A stretch of DNA of 64,000 nucleotides from DATIRA01 sp963766505. GTDB taxonomy: Bacteria > Pseudomonadota > Gammaproteobacteria > Steroidobacterales > Steroidobacteraceae. The translations under genes and the position numbers were made by a program. Positions 39,601 through 47,111 of the stretch are shown piece by piece. Where the stretch lies: assembly GCA_963766505.1 (NCBI GenBank), contig CAVYAL010000005.1, positions 372,001 through 436,000 of the forward strand, given 5' to 3'. Position 1 is the stretch's first letter, and each line of letters opens with the position of its first letter. Below the pieces are notes generated by a model. It was not told the origin of the DNA. It saw only the letters and a list, made by a program, of their open reading frames with translations, and ran no database searches.

Positions 39601-40626
39601 GTGCGTACCTACAGCATGAAGCCCAAACGGCAGCTCGGCGTAAGCCTGGTCGAGCTGATGGTTGCGCTGGTGATTGGCCTGTTCCTGATAGTCGGCGCCG
39701 TGACCATTTACACGCAGAGTCGCGCCACGTTCCGCGCGACGGAGGCCGTCGCGCGCCTGCAGGAGACCGCGCGATACGCCTTCGACGTGCTGGAGCCTGA
39801 AATCCGGATGGCCAACTACTGGGGCTTCAACAATCGCGCCGACTACATCGAGGAGCGCGCCCCGCGTGACGACGCGGCAGCGCCGGCCACCCTCTCCGCC
39901 TACGAGGCAACCATCGACAACTGCGGCAACAACTGGGTTGTCAACCTCGACGAGTACCTCAGCGGCAATGACGATGCTTACGGAGGCGCCGGGGGGCTCG
40001 CCTGCGACGCCTACAACGATGCACCCATGGACGGCTCGGACCTGCTCGTCGTGCGCCGGGTCGAGGAGACGCCGACGGACCAAATGACGGTCGGTCGCGT
40101 GTACCTCCAGACCAGCCGCGTACGCGGAACACTCTTCGTTGCCGAGGACCTGAACTGCCTGGACACCAAGGACCCGGCCTGCCTTCCCTCTGGATACGCG
40201 CCGCCCCAGTCCCGCACACACCAGCTGCTGGTGAGCGCCTATTACGTCGCGGAGGACTCGACCGGCCGTGAGGGGTTCCCGTCCCTGCGCCGCAAGCGCT
40301 TCACCGCGATGGGCCAGGGCGTGACGGACGTCGAGATCGTGCCGGGCGTCGAGGACATGCAGTTGCGGTTCGGCGTGGACACGAACGGCGACTCGAACGC
40401 GGACCTATACGTCGATCCGCCGGGTGCCGCCGCGGTCGGCGGGCGAATCGTCTCGGCGACCGTCTGGCTTCGAATCCGTGCCGAGGAGCCCGACTTCTCG
40501 TTCACTGATTCCAACACCTACCAGTACGCGGACATGGCCGACGCCTACGTGCCCGCGGGCGCTGAGCGGAATTTCCGGCGAATCGTCACTTCCAAGACCA
40601 TCCAGCTGCGGAACGCCCGACAATGA
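39601..40626 (+). CDS. pilW: Type IV pilus assembly protein PilW
   Basis: A 341-residue minor pilin. The cleavage region LG/VSLVELMVALVIGLFLIVG follows a short basic leader; TYTQ-like YTQSRATFRATEAVARLQE and the RYAFDVLEPEIRMANYWG segment are characteristic of PilW. GTG 39601 is supported by GAGGG six bases upstream; ATG 39616 is also possible. The frame upstream to 39103 overlaps pilV and is not coding. It begins 8 bp after pilV, and its stop overlaps the ATG of pilX. Confidence 0.92.
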   Translation: MRTYSMKPKRQLGVSLVELMVALVIGLFLIVGAVTIYTQSRATFRATEAVARLQETARYAFDVLEPEIRMANYWGFNNRADYIEERAPRDDAAAPATLSAYEATIDNCGNNWVVNLDEYLSGNDDAYGGAGGLACDAYNDAPMDGSDLLVVRRVEETPTDQMTVGRVYLQTSRVRGTLFVAEDLNCLDTKDPACLPSGYAPPQSRTHQLLVSAYYVAEDSTGREGFPSLRRKRFTAMGQGVTDVEIVPGVEDMQLRFGVDTNGDSNADLYVDPPGAAAVGGRIVSATVWLRIRAEEPDFSFTDSNTYQYADMADAYVPAGAERNFRRIVTSKTIQLRNARQ

Positions 40627-41198
40627 CGCGCATCACCAAGCCTCGCGACCTACGAGTGGCCGTCGCCCGGCAGGACGGCGCGGCGCTGGTCGTCGGACTG
40701 ATCCTGCTTCTCGTCCTGACGCTGCTCGCGATCACCGGCATGAGCGTCGCGACGCTGGAGCTGCGCATGGCCGGTAACGAACAGTACCAGGAACGCGCCT
40801 TCCAGGCCGCCGAGGCGGGCCTCGAGCGCGCGATCAGCCAGGGCGTCTACAACACGAACGTGCGGATCGGTACCTACGACAACCCGATCGACCCGAACGA
40901 CCCGCCGGTGCCGGAGCGCGACCCCGACGACTCGGAAGCGAACGTGGGCGGCATCGTGGGCTGCACAGAGGTTCTGGACGAGGCGGGCGCGGTCCAGGGC
41001 GAGTCGGACGACTGCTACGAGTACTTCCTGCGCTTCGACGACCAGGCCGGCACGACCGCCGTGCCCGGCGGCGGATGGAGCCTCGGCTCCGGCTTCGAGG
41101 CGTACCACTTCATCGCCGAGAGCTTCGGTTCCTCGAGCCGCGGCGCCCAGTCCGAGCACAGCCTGAGCTTTTATGTCGTCGGTCCGGGCGGAACCTGA
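40623..41198 (+). CDS. pilX: Type IV pilus assembly protein PilX
   Basis: A 191-residue minor pilin of the PilX family. A basic N-terminus is followed by GAALVVGLILLLVLTLLAIT and the PilX_N signature ATLELRMAGNEQYQERAF and QAAEAGLERAI. The leader lacks the usual Glu+5, as is common for GspK/PilX-type tip subunits. It is coupled to pilW by a 4-bp overlap. The region after residue 75 is acidic (many Asp and Glu, as in DPNDPPVPERDPDD), which may bind calcium together with PilY1. Confidence 0.9.
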   Translation: MTRITKPRDLRVAVARQDGAALVVGLILLLVLTLLAITGMSVATLELRMAGNEQYQERAFQAAEAGLERAISQGVYNTNVRIGTYDNPIDPNDPPVPERDPDDSEANVGGIVGCTEVLDEAGAVQGESDDCYEYFLRFDDQAGTTAVPGGGWSLGSGFEAYHFIAESFGSSSRGAQSEHSLSFYVVGPGGT

Positions 41199-41218
41199 CC
41201 GGCATTGCGGAGACTCAC

Positions 41219-44200
41219 ATGACGACCCTGCAAAACCTGCTGCGAGCCTCTTCTATTGCGCTGCTCGTGTTCGTGTCGGGACTCACCGCACCGCCCGCGA
41301 TGGCCAAGGACACCGAGGTGTTCTTCACGGTCGGCGACGCAGACGCGGGCAGCCCGAACGTGCTCTTCATCCTCGACACCTCGCAGTCCATGTTCGGCCT
41401 CGTCAACGAGGTGCCAGCCGGGCCGTACGTGCCCGGCGATGTCTACGACGGCGACTGCGATCCGGACGGCTACTACTGGACCAAGGACGCGACCAAGCCG
41501 GACTGCGCGGCTGACGGTTTCGCGAAGCTGGATGCAGCCCAGTTCGAATGCCCCGACTGGCGTGCCGAGGTGGACGCCTCCGGCTTCTACACGAAGGTCA
41601 GTCGTGTCGCCCAGGACACCGGCGGCGGCACCTGGGTCAACATGAGTTCCGCGCCGCAGGAGTCGCTCAAGACCACCTGCCGGGACGACGGCGTGAACTA
41701 CGGCATCGACTGGACCGACAAGAACAAGGGCAAGGCGGTCTATCCCGAGGCTGGCTACACGTTCTACGACGGCAACTACCTGAACTGGGAGGCCACGCAG
41801 GACGAGGTGGGCGGCGGCAAGTACCGCATCGACGTCGTGCGCGAGGTCGTCGGGCGGCTGGTCCGTAATACCGAGGGCGTGAACATGGGACTCATGCGCT
41901 ACGGCTACGACGGCGCCGTAGTGTTCACGCAGCAGGACCCGGGCGGCGGCATCTGCGAGGTCCTGGCAGACCCCGACGAGGCCAACAAGTCGAGCAACGG
42001 CGCGCCGGTAGTGTTCCCCGTCACGAGCCTCGACGGCGAACCGGTGCCCGGATTCAAGGGCGACTCGGTGCGCGAGCAACTGCTTTACCAGCTCGGCATC
42101 AAGGACGACGGCGAGGCCTACGGCTTCGCGATCGACACCAGCGTCGCAGTGGACGACCAGCCTTTCCAGATCGTCGAAAACAAGCAGGAAGCCGGCAAGT
42201 GCCCGATCCCGCTGTTCGTCCCGGCCGGCCGCTCTCCGATCGGCGGCGCCATGCAGGAAGCCTACCTCTATTACGCCGGGAAGCAGTGGTCGAACAAGTA
42301 CGGCCTGCAGGCCGCATTGGGCTCGGGCTACCCCTACCCGAGCGTCGAGCAGTCGCGCATTGCGCCGGACTCCGGGTTCTACAAGAGCCCGATCAAGCAG
42401 GGCTGCGCGAAGAACTACATCATCCTGCTCTCCGACGGCACGACCGAGCAGGACAACGATATCGACCCGGAAGTGCAGCGCCTTCCGGGCTTCGAGGAGG
42501 TCGTCGGCGACAACAAGTGCGACGTCGAGGAATACCTCGATGGCGTGCCGCCGCCGTCGATGTGCGTGGACGACATGGCGGAGTACATGTTCGAACGCGA
42601 CCTGGTCGATGACGATGACGACCTGATCAACAACGTCCTGACATTCACGGTCGGCTTCGGACTCGGCCAGGACGACGAGGCCGATGCAGCCCGCAGCATG
42701 CTGCAGGAGACCGCGCAGCGCGGCGGAGGCAAGTTCTTCGAGGCGGCCGATGCGAAGACGCTCGAGGCCGTGCTGAGCGCGGTGCTGCGCTACATCATGA
42801 CGTCGAACACCGCCTTCAGCGGTCCGGCCGTCGGCGTCAACGCCTTCAACCGCACGCAGAACCTGAACGACCTATACATCTCCCTCTTCCGTCCGAGCTT
42901 CGGCTACAGCTGGCTGGGCAACGTCAAGAAGTACCGCCTGGAACCCGACGGCGACATCGTGGATGCGAACGGCGACCGGGCCGTGGATCCGGCCACCGGC
43001 TTCTTCGTCAGGTCGGCCGAGAGCGAGTGGACCGGAGGCGTGGACGGAGACGACATCGCAAAGGGCGGCGCAGCCGGCGAGCTCGAGTGGGACGCCCGCA
43101 AGCTCTACTCGGACCTCACGGGTAACGCCTCGGTGTCGCTATCCGCGCCGGGCAACGCGCTGAACGCGCTAAAGGCGGACGTGGACGCGGCGGTGAAGCT
43201 GGGCATCCAGCCAGGCGACGAGATCGACGGCACGGCCGGTCCGCTGACTGCGGATGAGCTGATCGACTGGCTCTACGGCAAGGACATCGCAGACATCGAC
43301 GGCGACACTGACCGCGACGATTCCCGCTACCAGATGGGCGACCCGCTGCACGGCAAGCCGCTCACCGTAATCTACGGCGGCGACGTCGACGACCCGGACG
43401 TCGACGACGCAGCGGTGCTCGTGATCACCAACGACGGCTTCCTGCACAGCTTCGACCCGGTGGACGGCAGCGAACACTGGGCCTATATCCCCGAGGACCT
43501 GCTGATGCGTGCGCGGGACCTCTACTACAACCCGGACGGGGACCCGGAGGACCGGGGCTACGGGCTCGACGGCAACATCCGAATCCTGCGGATCGATAAC
43601 AACAGGAACGGCATCATCGAGACCGCGGACGAGGACGGCAAGCGCGACCGGGTGTACATCTACTTCGGGCAGCGCCGCGGCGGTTCCAAGTACTTCGCAC
43701 TGGACATCAGCAGCAAGACGGCGCCGAAGCTGATGTGGGCGCGCGACTATACGGCCGACGGCGCCGGCCAGTCCTGGTCGAGCCCGACGCCGGCCAAGGT
43801 ACGCATCGGCAACGCCATCAAGACCGTATTGTTCTTCGGCGGCGGCTACGACGACGGGCAGGATATCCAGCCCTACCAGGCCGACGATTCGGGTCACGGG
43901 GTCTACATGGTGGACGCGATCAACGGCGACCTGCTGTGGCATTCGGGCCCTCCCGGCTCTGGCGCGGACCTCCAGCTGGCCGGCATGGTCAACGCACAGC
44001 CGGGGGACGTGCGCGTGATCGACCTCACTGGCGACGGCTTCGCGGACCGGATCTACGCCTCCGATCTCGGCGGCCAGGTCTGGCGCTACGACATCTTCAA
44101 CGGCCAGTCGGTGGCCGGCGGCGAGGGCGACCGTCTGATCGAGGGTGGGCTGCTCGCCTCGCTCGGCGAGATCGGCGAGGACCCGAAGACGCTGGAGAAC

Positions 44201-44968
44201 ACACTCCGCTTTTTCTACGGGCCGGACCCGTCACTGATCACGTACAACGGCCGCACGTTCATCAACGTGGCCGTCGGCTCCGGGCACCGGGAGCTGCCGG
44301 CAAGCGACAAGGTCACCGAGAACTGGTTCTTCAGCGTGCGCGACTACAATCCGTTCACGCCCCTGCTTGCGAGCCAGTATGTGGCGGCGGACTGCGGCGC
44401 CGATGGACCCTGCCATGTGACCGTCTACGAAGACGACCTCGTCGATGTAACGGACGAGGCGGTCTATACGCAGGATCCAGACAACGACCCGGCGACGCCG
44501 AGCCCGGCCGCCGTGCCGCTGGGCGCGGCTGGCTGGCGGGTGAAACTCGTCCAGGACGTGGGTGAGAAGGCGCTGGCCGAGTCGCGCACCTTCCCGATCC
44601 GCGCAGTCGACGGAACGGTTGCAAGCTCGGTGTTCTTCACCACCTACTCGCCGGTCGAACGCGACCTGACCGAGGACGGCTGCGGCGTCATCTTCGGACG
44701 CAACCGCCTGTACGTCGTGAGCGTGATCGACGGCTCGCCGGTGACCAACTACGGCGTCGAGGGCGGCGGCGCAGCCGTGCGTGTCAAGGAACTGCAGCAG
44801 GGTGCCATCGCGGATACCTCGGTGCTGATCTTCCCGACGCCGGACCCCGACGAGAACGGCATCCGCCGCCGCGTGGACCCGGTGTGCCTGGTGGGACTCG
44901 AGCGCTGCGGCACGGGCATCTCGAACCCGCCGGTACGCACCTACTGGCGGCAGCGCGGCGCGAACTGA
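41219..44968 (+). CDS. pilY1: PilY1-type pilus tip adhesin
   Basis: A 1249-residue exported protein. The signal peptide spans residues 1-29 (cleavage after AMA). A von Willebrand A domain starts at VLFILDTSQSM (Asp53, Ser55 and Ser57 form the MIDAS) and ends near residue 540. The C-terminal half is the PilY1 beta-propeller, with GRRG-type KYFALDIS, GGGYDDGQD and VYASDLGGQVWRYD-like strands. An EF-hand-like calcium loop DNNRNGIIETAD sits at 793-804, where Pseudomonas PilY1 binds calcium. PilY1 caps pili and controls retraction, adhesion and surface sensing. ATG 41219 is chosen for its signal peptide; the upstream frame overlaps pilX. Confidence 0.93.
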   Translation: MTTLQNLLRASSIALLVFVSGLTAPPAMAKDTEVFFTVGDADAGSPNVLFILDTSQSMFGLVNEVPAGPYVPGDVYDGDCDPDGYYWTKDATKPDCAADGFAKLDAAQFECPDWRAEVDASGFYTKVSRVAQDTGGGTWVNMSSAPQESLKTTCRDDGVNYGIDWTDKNKGKAVYPEAGYTFYDGNYLNWEATQDEVGGGKYRIDVVREVVGRLVRNTEGVNMGLMRYGYDGAVVFTQQDPGGGICEVLADPDEANKSSNGAPVVFPVTSLDGEPVPGFKGDSVREQLLYQLGIKDDGEAYGFAIDTSVAVDDQPFQIVENKQEAGKCPIPLFVPAGRSPIGGAMQEAYLYYAGKQWSNKYGLQAALGSGYPYPSVEQSRIAPDSGFYKSPIKQGCAKNYIILLSDGTTEQDNDIDPEVQRLPGFEEVVGDNKCDVEEYLDGVPPPSMCVDDMAEYMFERDLVDDDDDLINNVLTFTVGFGLGQDDEADAARSMLQETAQRGGGKFFEAADAKTLEAVLSAVLRYIMTSNTAFSGPAVGVNAFNRTQNLNDLYISLFRPSFGYSWLGNVKKYRLEPDGDIVDANGDRAVDPATGFFVRSAESEWTGGVDGDDIAKGGAAGELEWDARKLYSDLTGNASVSLSAPGNALNALKADVDAAVKLGIQPGDEIDGTAGPLTADELIDWLYGKDIADIDGDTDRDDSRYQMGDPLHGKPLTVIYGGDVDDPDVDDAAVLVITNDGFLHSFDPVDGSEHWAYIPEDLLMRARDLYYNPDGDPEDRGYGLDGNIRILRIDNNRNGIIETADEDGKRDRVYIYFGQRRGGSKYFALDISSKTAPKLMWARDYTADGAGQSWSSPTPAKVRIGNAIKTVLFFGGGYDDGQDIQPYQADDSGHGVYMVDAINGDLLWHSGPPGSGADLQLAGMVNAQPGDVRVIDLTGDGFADRIYASDLGGQVWRYDIFNGQSVAGGEGDRLIEGGLLASLGEIGEDPKTLENTLRFFYGPDPSLITYNGRTFINVAVGSGHRELPASDKVTENWFFSVRDYNPFTPLLASQYVAADCGADGPCHVTVYEDDLVDVTDEAVYTQDPDNDPATPSPAAVPLGAAGWRVKLVQDVGEKALAESRTFPIRAVDGTVASSVFFTTYSPVERDLTEDGCGVIFGRNRLYVVSVIDGSPVTNYGVEGGGAAVRVKELQQGAIADTSVLIFPTPDPDENGIRRRVDPVCLVGLERCGTGISNPPVRTYWRQRGAN

Positions 44969-44999
44969 CGGTGTCGCAATGGCGAGCACAGAGGTCGAC

Positions 45000-45425
45000 A
45001 TGAGGAAACGCGCGGGCGGCTTCACGCTGATGGAGCTGGTCATCGCAATGGTGGTGGTCGCGATACTCGCGGCCATCGCCGTGCCCAGCTACCGGCAGTA
45101 CATCCTGCGGTCGCACCGCGTCGAGGCGATCACGGCGCTCACCAACCTTGCGGCCGCGCAGGAGAAATTCTACCTCCAGAACAACACGTATACCGCTCAA
45201 GCCGGGGCGCCGCCCGACGGCCTCGGCTTTGCCGAGGAGGACGGAGACACGTTTACGACCGAGAACGGCTGGTACGACGTCGAGATCACCGCCGCCGACA
45301 CCAACACGTGGTCGGCGACGGCGACGGCCACCGCCAAGGACGGCCAGGACGCAGACACGGACTGCGCGACCTTCACGCTGAACGCCGAGGGCGCGAAGAG
45401 CGAGCCGCTCAAGTGCTGGGACTGA
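45000..45425 (+). CDS. pilE: PilE-type minor pilin
   Basis: A 141-residue type IV pilin with leader AGG/FTLMELVIAMVVVAILAAIAVPSYRQY and a short globular domain containing LTNLAAAQEKFYLQNNTYT. Two Cys near the C-terminus (TDCATFTL and LKCWD) form the disulfide-bonded D-region loop. ATG 45000 has AGAGG five bases upstream; ATG 44979 would add seven residues of no obvious use. It closes the operon, and its stop directly abuts the convergent ispH stop. That junction matches the Pseudomonas pilE-ispH order, though pilY2 is absent here. Confidence 0.92.
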   Translation: MRKRAGGFTLMELVIAMVVVAILAAIAVPSYRQYILRSHRVEAITALTNLAAAQEKFYLQNNTYTAQAGAPPDGLGFAEEDGDTFTTENGWYDVEITAADTNTWSATATATAKDGQDADTDCATFTLNAEGAKSEPLKCWD

Positions 45426-46364
45426 TCAGGAGGACCTGAGCTCACGCGGCAGCGCGAATACGACACTCTCGGCTCGGCCGCTCAACTCCTGCGCAGCCTC
45501 CCCGCCCCACTCTTTCAGGCGCGTCACGACGCGCTGCACCAGCAACTCGGGGGCCGAGGCCCCGGCGGTGACGCCGACCACCTGCTTCCCTGCGAACCAG
45601 TCCGGCTGAAGATCCTCGGGCCCGTCCACCAGGTAACCCGGGATCCCGGCCTTTTCGGCGATTTCCCGCAGCCGGTTCGAGTTTGAGCTGGTCCTCGAGC
45701 CCACGACGATCACGACGTCGCTTTCAGCGACCAGCTGCTTGACCGCATCCTGGCGGTTCTGTGTCGCATAGCAGATGTCCTCGCGGTGGGGCGTCAACAG
45801 CGTCGGGAAGCGCCGCTTCAGGGCCGCGAGCACCTCGGCCGTATCGTCCACCGACAGCGTCGTCTGCGTGACCACTCCGACCAGCTCTGGGTCGCGCACG
45901 TCGAGCTGCGCGACGTCCTCGACGTCCTCAACCAGGCAAATCCGGCCACCCATGCTCTCGTCGAACTGGCCCATCGTTCCCTCGACCTCGGGGTGGCCCT
46001 CGTGGCCGATCAGGATCACGTCGCGCCCTTCGCGTGCATAGCGGGTGACCTCCATGTGCACCTTGGTGACGAGCGGGCAGGTCGCGTCGAACACGCGCAG
46101 ACCCCTGCGGCGGGCTTCCTGCTGCACGGCCTTCGAGACGCCATGCGCGCTGAAGATCACCGTTGCGTCGTCGGGCACCTCGTCGAGTTCCTCGACGAAC
46201 ATCGCGCCGAGCGCGCGGAGCCGGTCCACGACGAAGCGGTTGTGCACGACCTCGTGGCGCACGTAGATCGGCGCACCGAACAGCGCGATCGCCCGCTCGA
46301 CGATCTCGATGGCGCGATCGACGCCGGCGCAGAAACCGCGGGGATTGGCCAGGAGAATCTTCAT
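45426..46364 (-). CDS. ispH: 4-Hydroxy-3-methylbut-2-enyl diphosphate reductase
   Basis: A 312-residue [4Fe-4S] enzyme catalysing the last step of the MEP isoprenoid pathway, giving IPP and DMAPP. Cluster Cys are in RGFCAGVDRAI, DATCPLVTKVH and the EDICYATQNRQDAV segment; HGVSKAV and GSRTSSNSNRL are also conserved. ATG 46364 has an AGGGG-like site about 12 bases upstream, and beyond that lies a long GGGGTTA array. It is downstream of lspA; the FkpB peptidyl-prolyl isomerase gene often found between lspA and ispH is missing. IspB in this window uses the product. Confidence 0.97.
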   Translation of the reverse strand: MKILLANPRGFCAGVDRAIEIVERAIALFGAPIYVRHEVVHNRFVVDRLRALGAMFVEELDEVPDDATVIFSAHGVSKAVQQEARRRGLRVFDATCPLVTKVHMEVTRYAREGRDVILIGHEGHPEVEGTMGQFDESMGGRICLVEDVEDVAQLDVRDPELVGVVTQTTLSVDDTAEVLAALKRRFPTLLTPHREDICYATQNRQDAVKQLVAESDVVIVVGSRTSSNSNRLREIAEKAGIPGYLVDGPEDLQPDWFAGKQVVGVTAGASAPELLVQRVVTRLKEWGGEAAQELSGRAESVVFALPRELRSS

Positions 46365-46386
46365 GCGGCGTGCCCCTGGGTCGGAA

Positions 46387-46540
46387 GGGGATAGGGGTTA
46401 GGGGTTAGGGGTTAGGGGTTAGGGGTTAGGGGTTAGGGGTTAGGGGTTAGGGGCTAGGGATAGGGGTGCGGCGTCCAGGTCCGTTCTTTCACTATCCCCT
46501 AACCCCTAGCCCCTATCCCCTTTTCCCCCATCCCCTCTTT
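46387..46540. repeat. G-rich heptad repeat element 3 (eight GGGGTTA units, paired arms)
   Basis: The left arm, 46387-46468, has one GGGGATA, eight perfect GGGGTTA, then GGGGCTA and GGGATA units. The right arm, 46491-46540, is C-rich (TCACTATCCCCTAACCCC, then TATCCCC). A centre of 22 bp lies between. The right arm reaches into lspA, encoding its last dozen residues and its stop. The left arm begins 22 bp upstream of the ispH start. Confidence 0.9.
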
Positions 46541-47087
46541 CCCTGAATGCATCCAGTATCAACAGCCCTGCCCCGATCGTGATGCAGCTGTCGGCGATAT
46601 TGAAGGCAGGAAAATACGCCGTGCCCCAGTGGACGTGGATGAAGTCCACGACATAGCCGAAGCGCACGCGGTCGATCAGGTTGCCGAGCGCGCCGCCCAG
46701 GATCAACGACAGCGCGACGGACAGCATCCGCTGCCCCCGCGGCAGCCGCCACAGCCAGACGAGCAGCACCAGGCTCACGACCGAGGCGAGGCCGATGAAG
46801 AACCAGCGCTGCCAGCCGGAGGCGCCGGCCAGCATGCTGAAGGCCGCTCCGGTGTTGTGCAGCAGCGTGAAGTCGAGGACCGGCAGCACTTCGACTCGCT
46901 GGTAGAGTTCCAGGAAGCGGGTCACCAGGAACTTCGTCGCCTGGTCCAGCGCGACGACGCCCGCCGTGAGCCATAGCCAGGCGGCCGGGTGCGTCCGCTG
47001 GGCTGGCGGGGCCGGCACGGGCACAGGTGCCGGCGTCACCGTCCGCTCCGGCACCGGGCGATCCGTCTCGTGTTCTTCGGTGCTCAT
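46506..47087 (-). CDS. lspA: Lipoprotein signal peptidase (SPase II)
   Basis: A 193-residue inner-membrane aspartic protease that removes signal peptides from prolipoproteins. Conserved regions are VALDQATKFLVTRFL, LLHNTGAAFSML, GGALGNLIDRVRFGYVVDFIHVH and FNIADSCITIG, carrying both catalytic Asp. Four helices are predicted. The N-terminal ~30 residues are Pro/Glu-rich and precede the first helix, longer than usual. The C-terminal tail (ERGDGGKGDRG) is encoded by the G-rich repeat, whose CTA supplies the stop, so the repeat has grown into the gene. It lies 24 bp after ileS in the murJ-ribF-ileS-lspA-ispH unit. Confidence 0.95.
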   Translation of the reverse strand: MSTEEHETDRPVPERTVTPAPVPVPAPPAQRTHPAAWLWLTAGVVALDQATKFLVTRFLELYQRVEVLPVLDFTLLHNTGAAFSMLAGASGWQRWFFIGLASVVSLVLLVWLWRLPRGQRMLSVALSLILGGALGNLIDRVRFGYVVDFIHVHWGTAYFPAFNIADSCITIGAGLLILDAFRERGDGGKGDRG

Positions 47088-47111
47088 GTCTGGCTCTGCG
47101 CTGGCGCTGCT

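Noticed and set aside
46387..46468. Telomere-like GGGGTTA tandem array
   Set aside because: It lies inside a conserved chromosomal gene cluster, not at a replicon end, and belongs to a dispersed repeat family.
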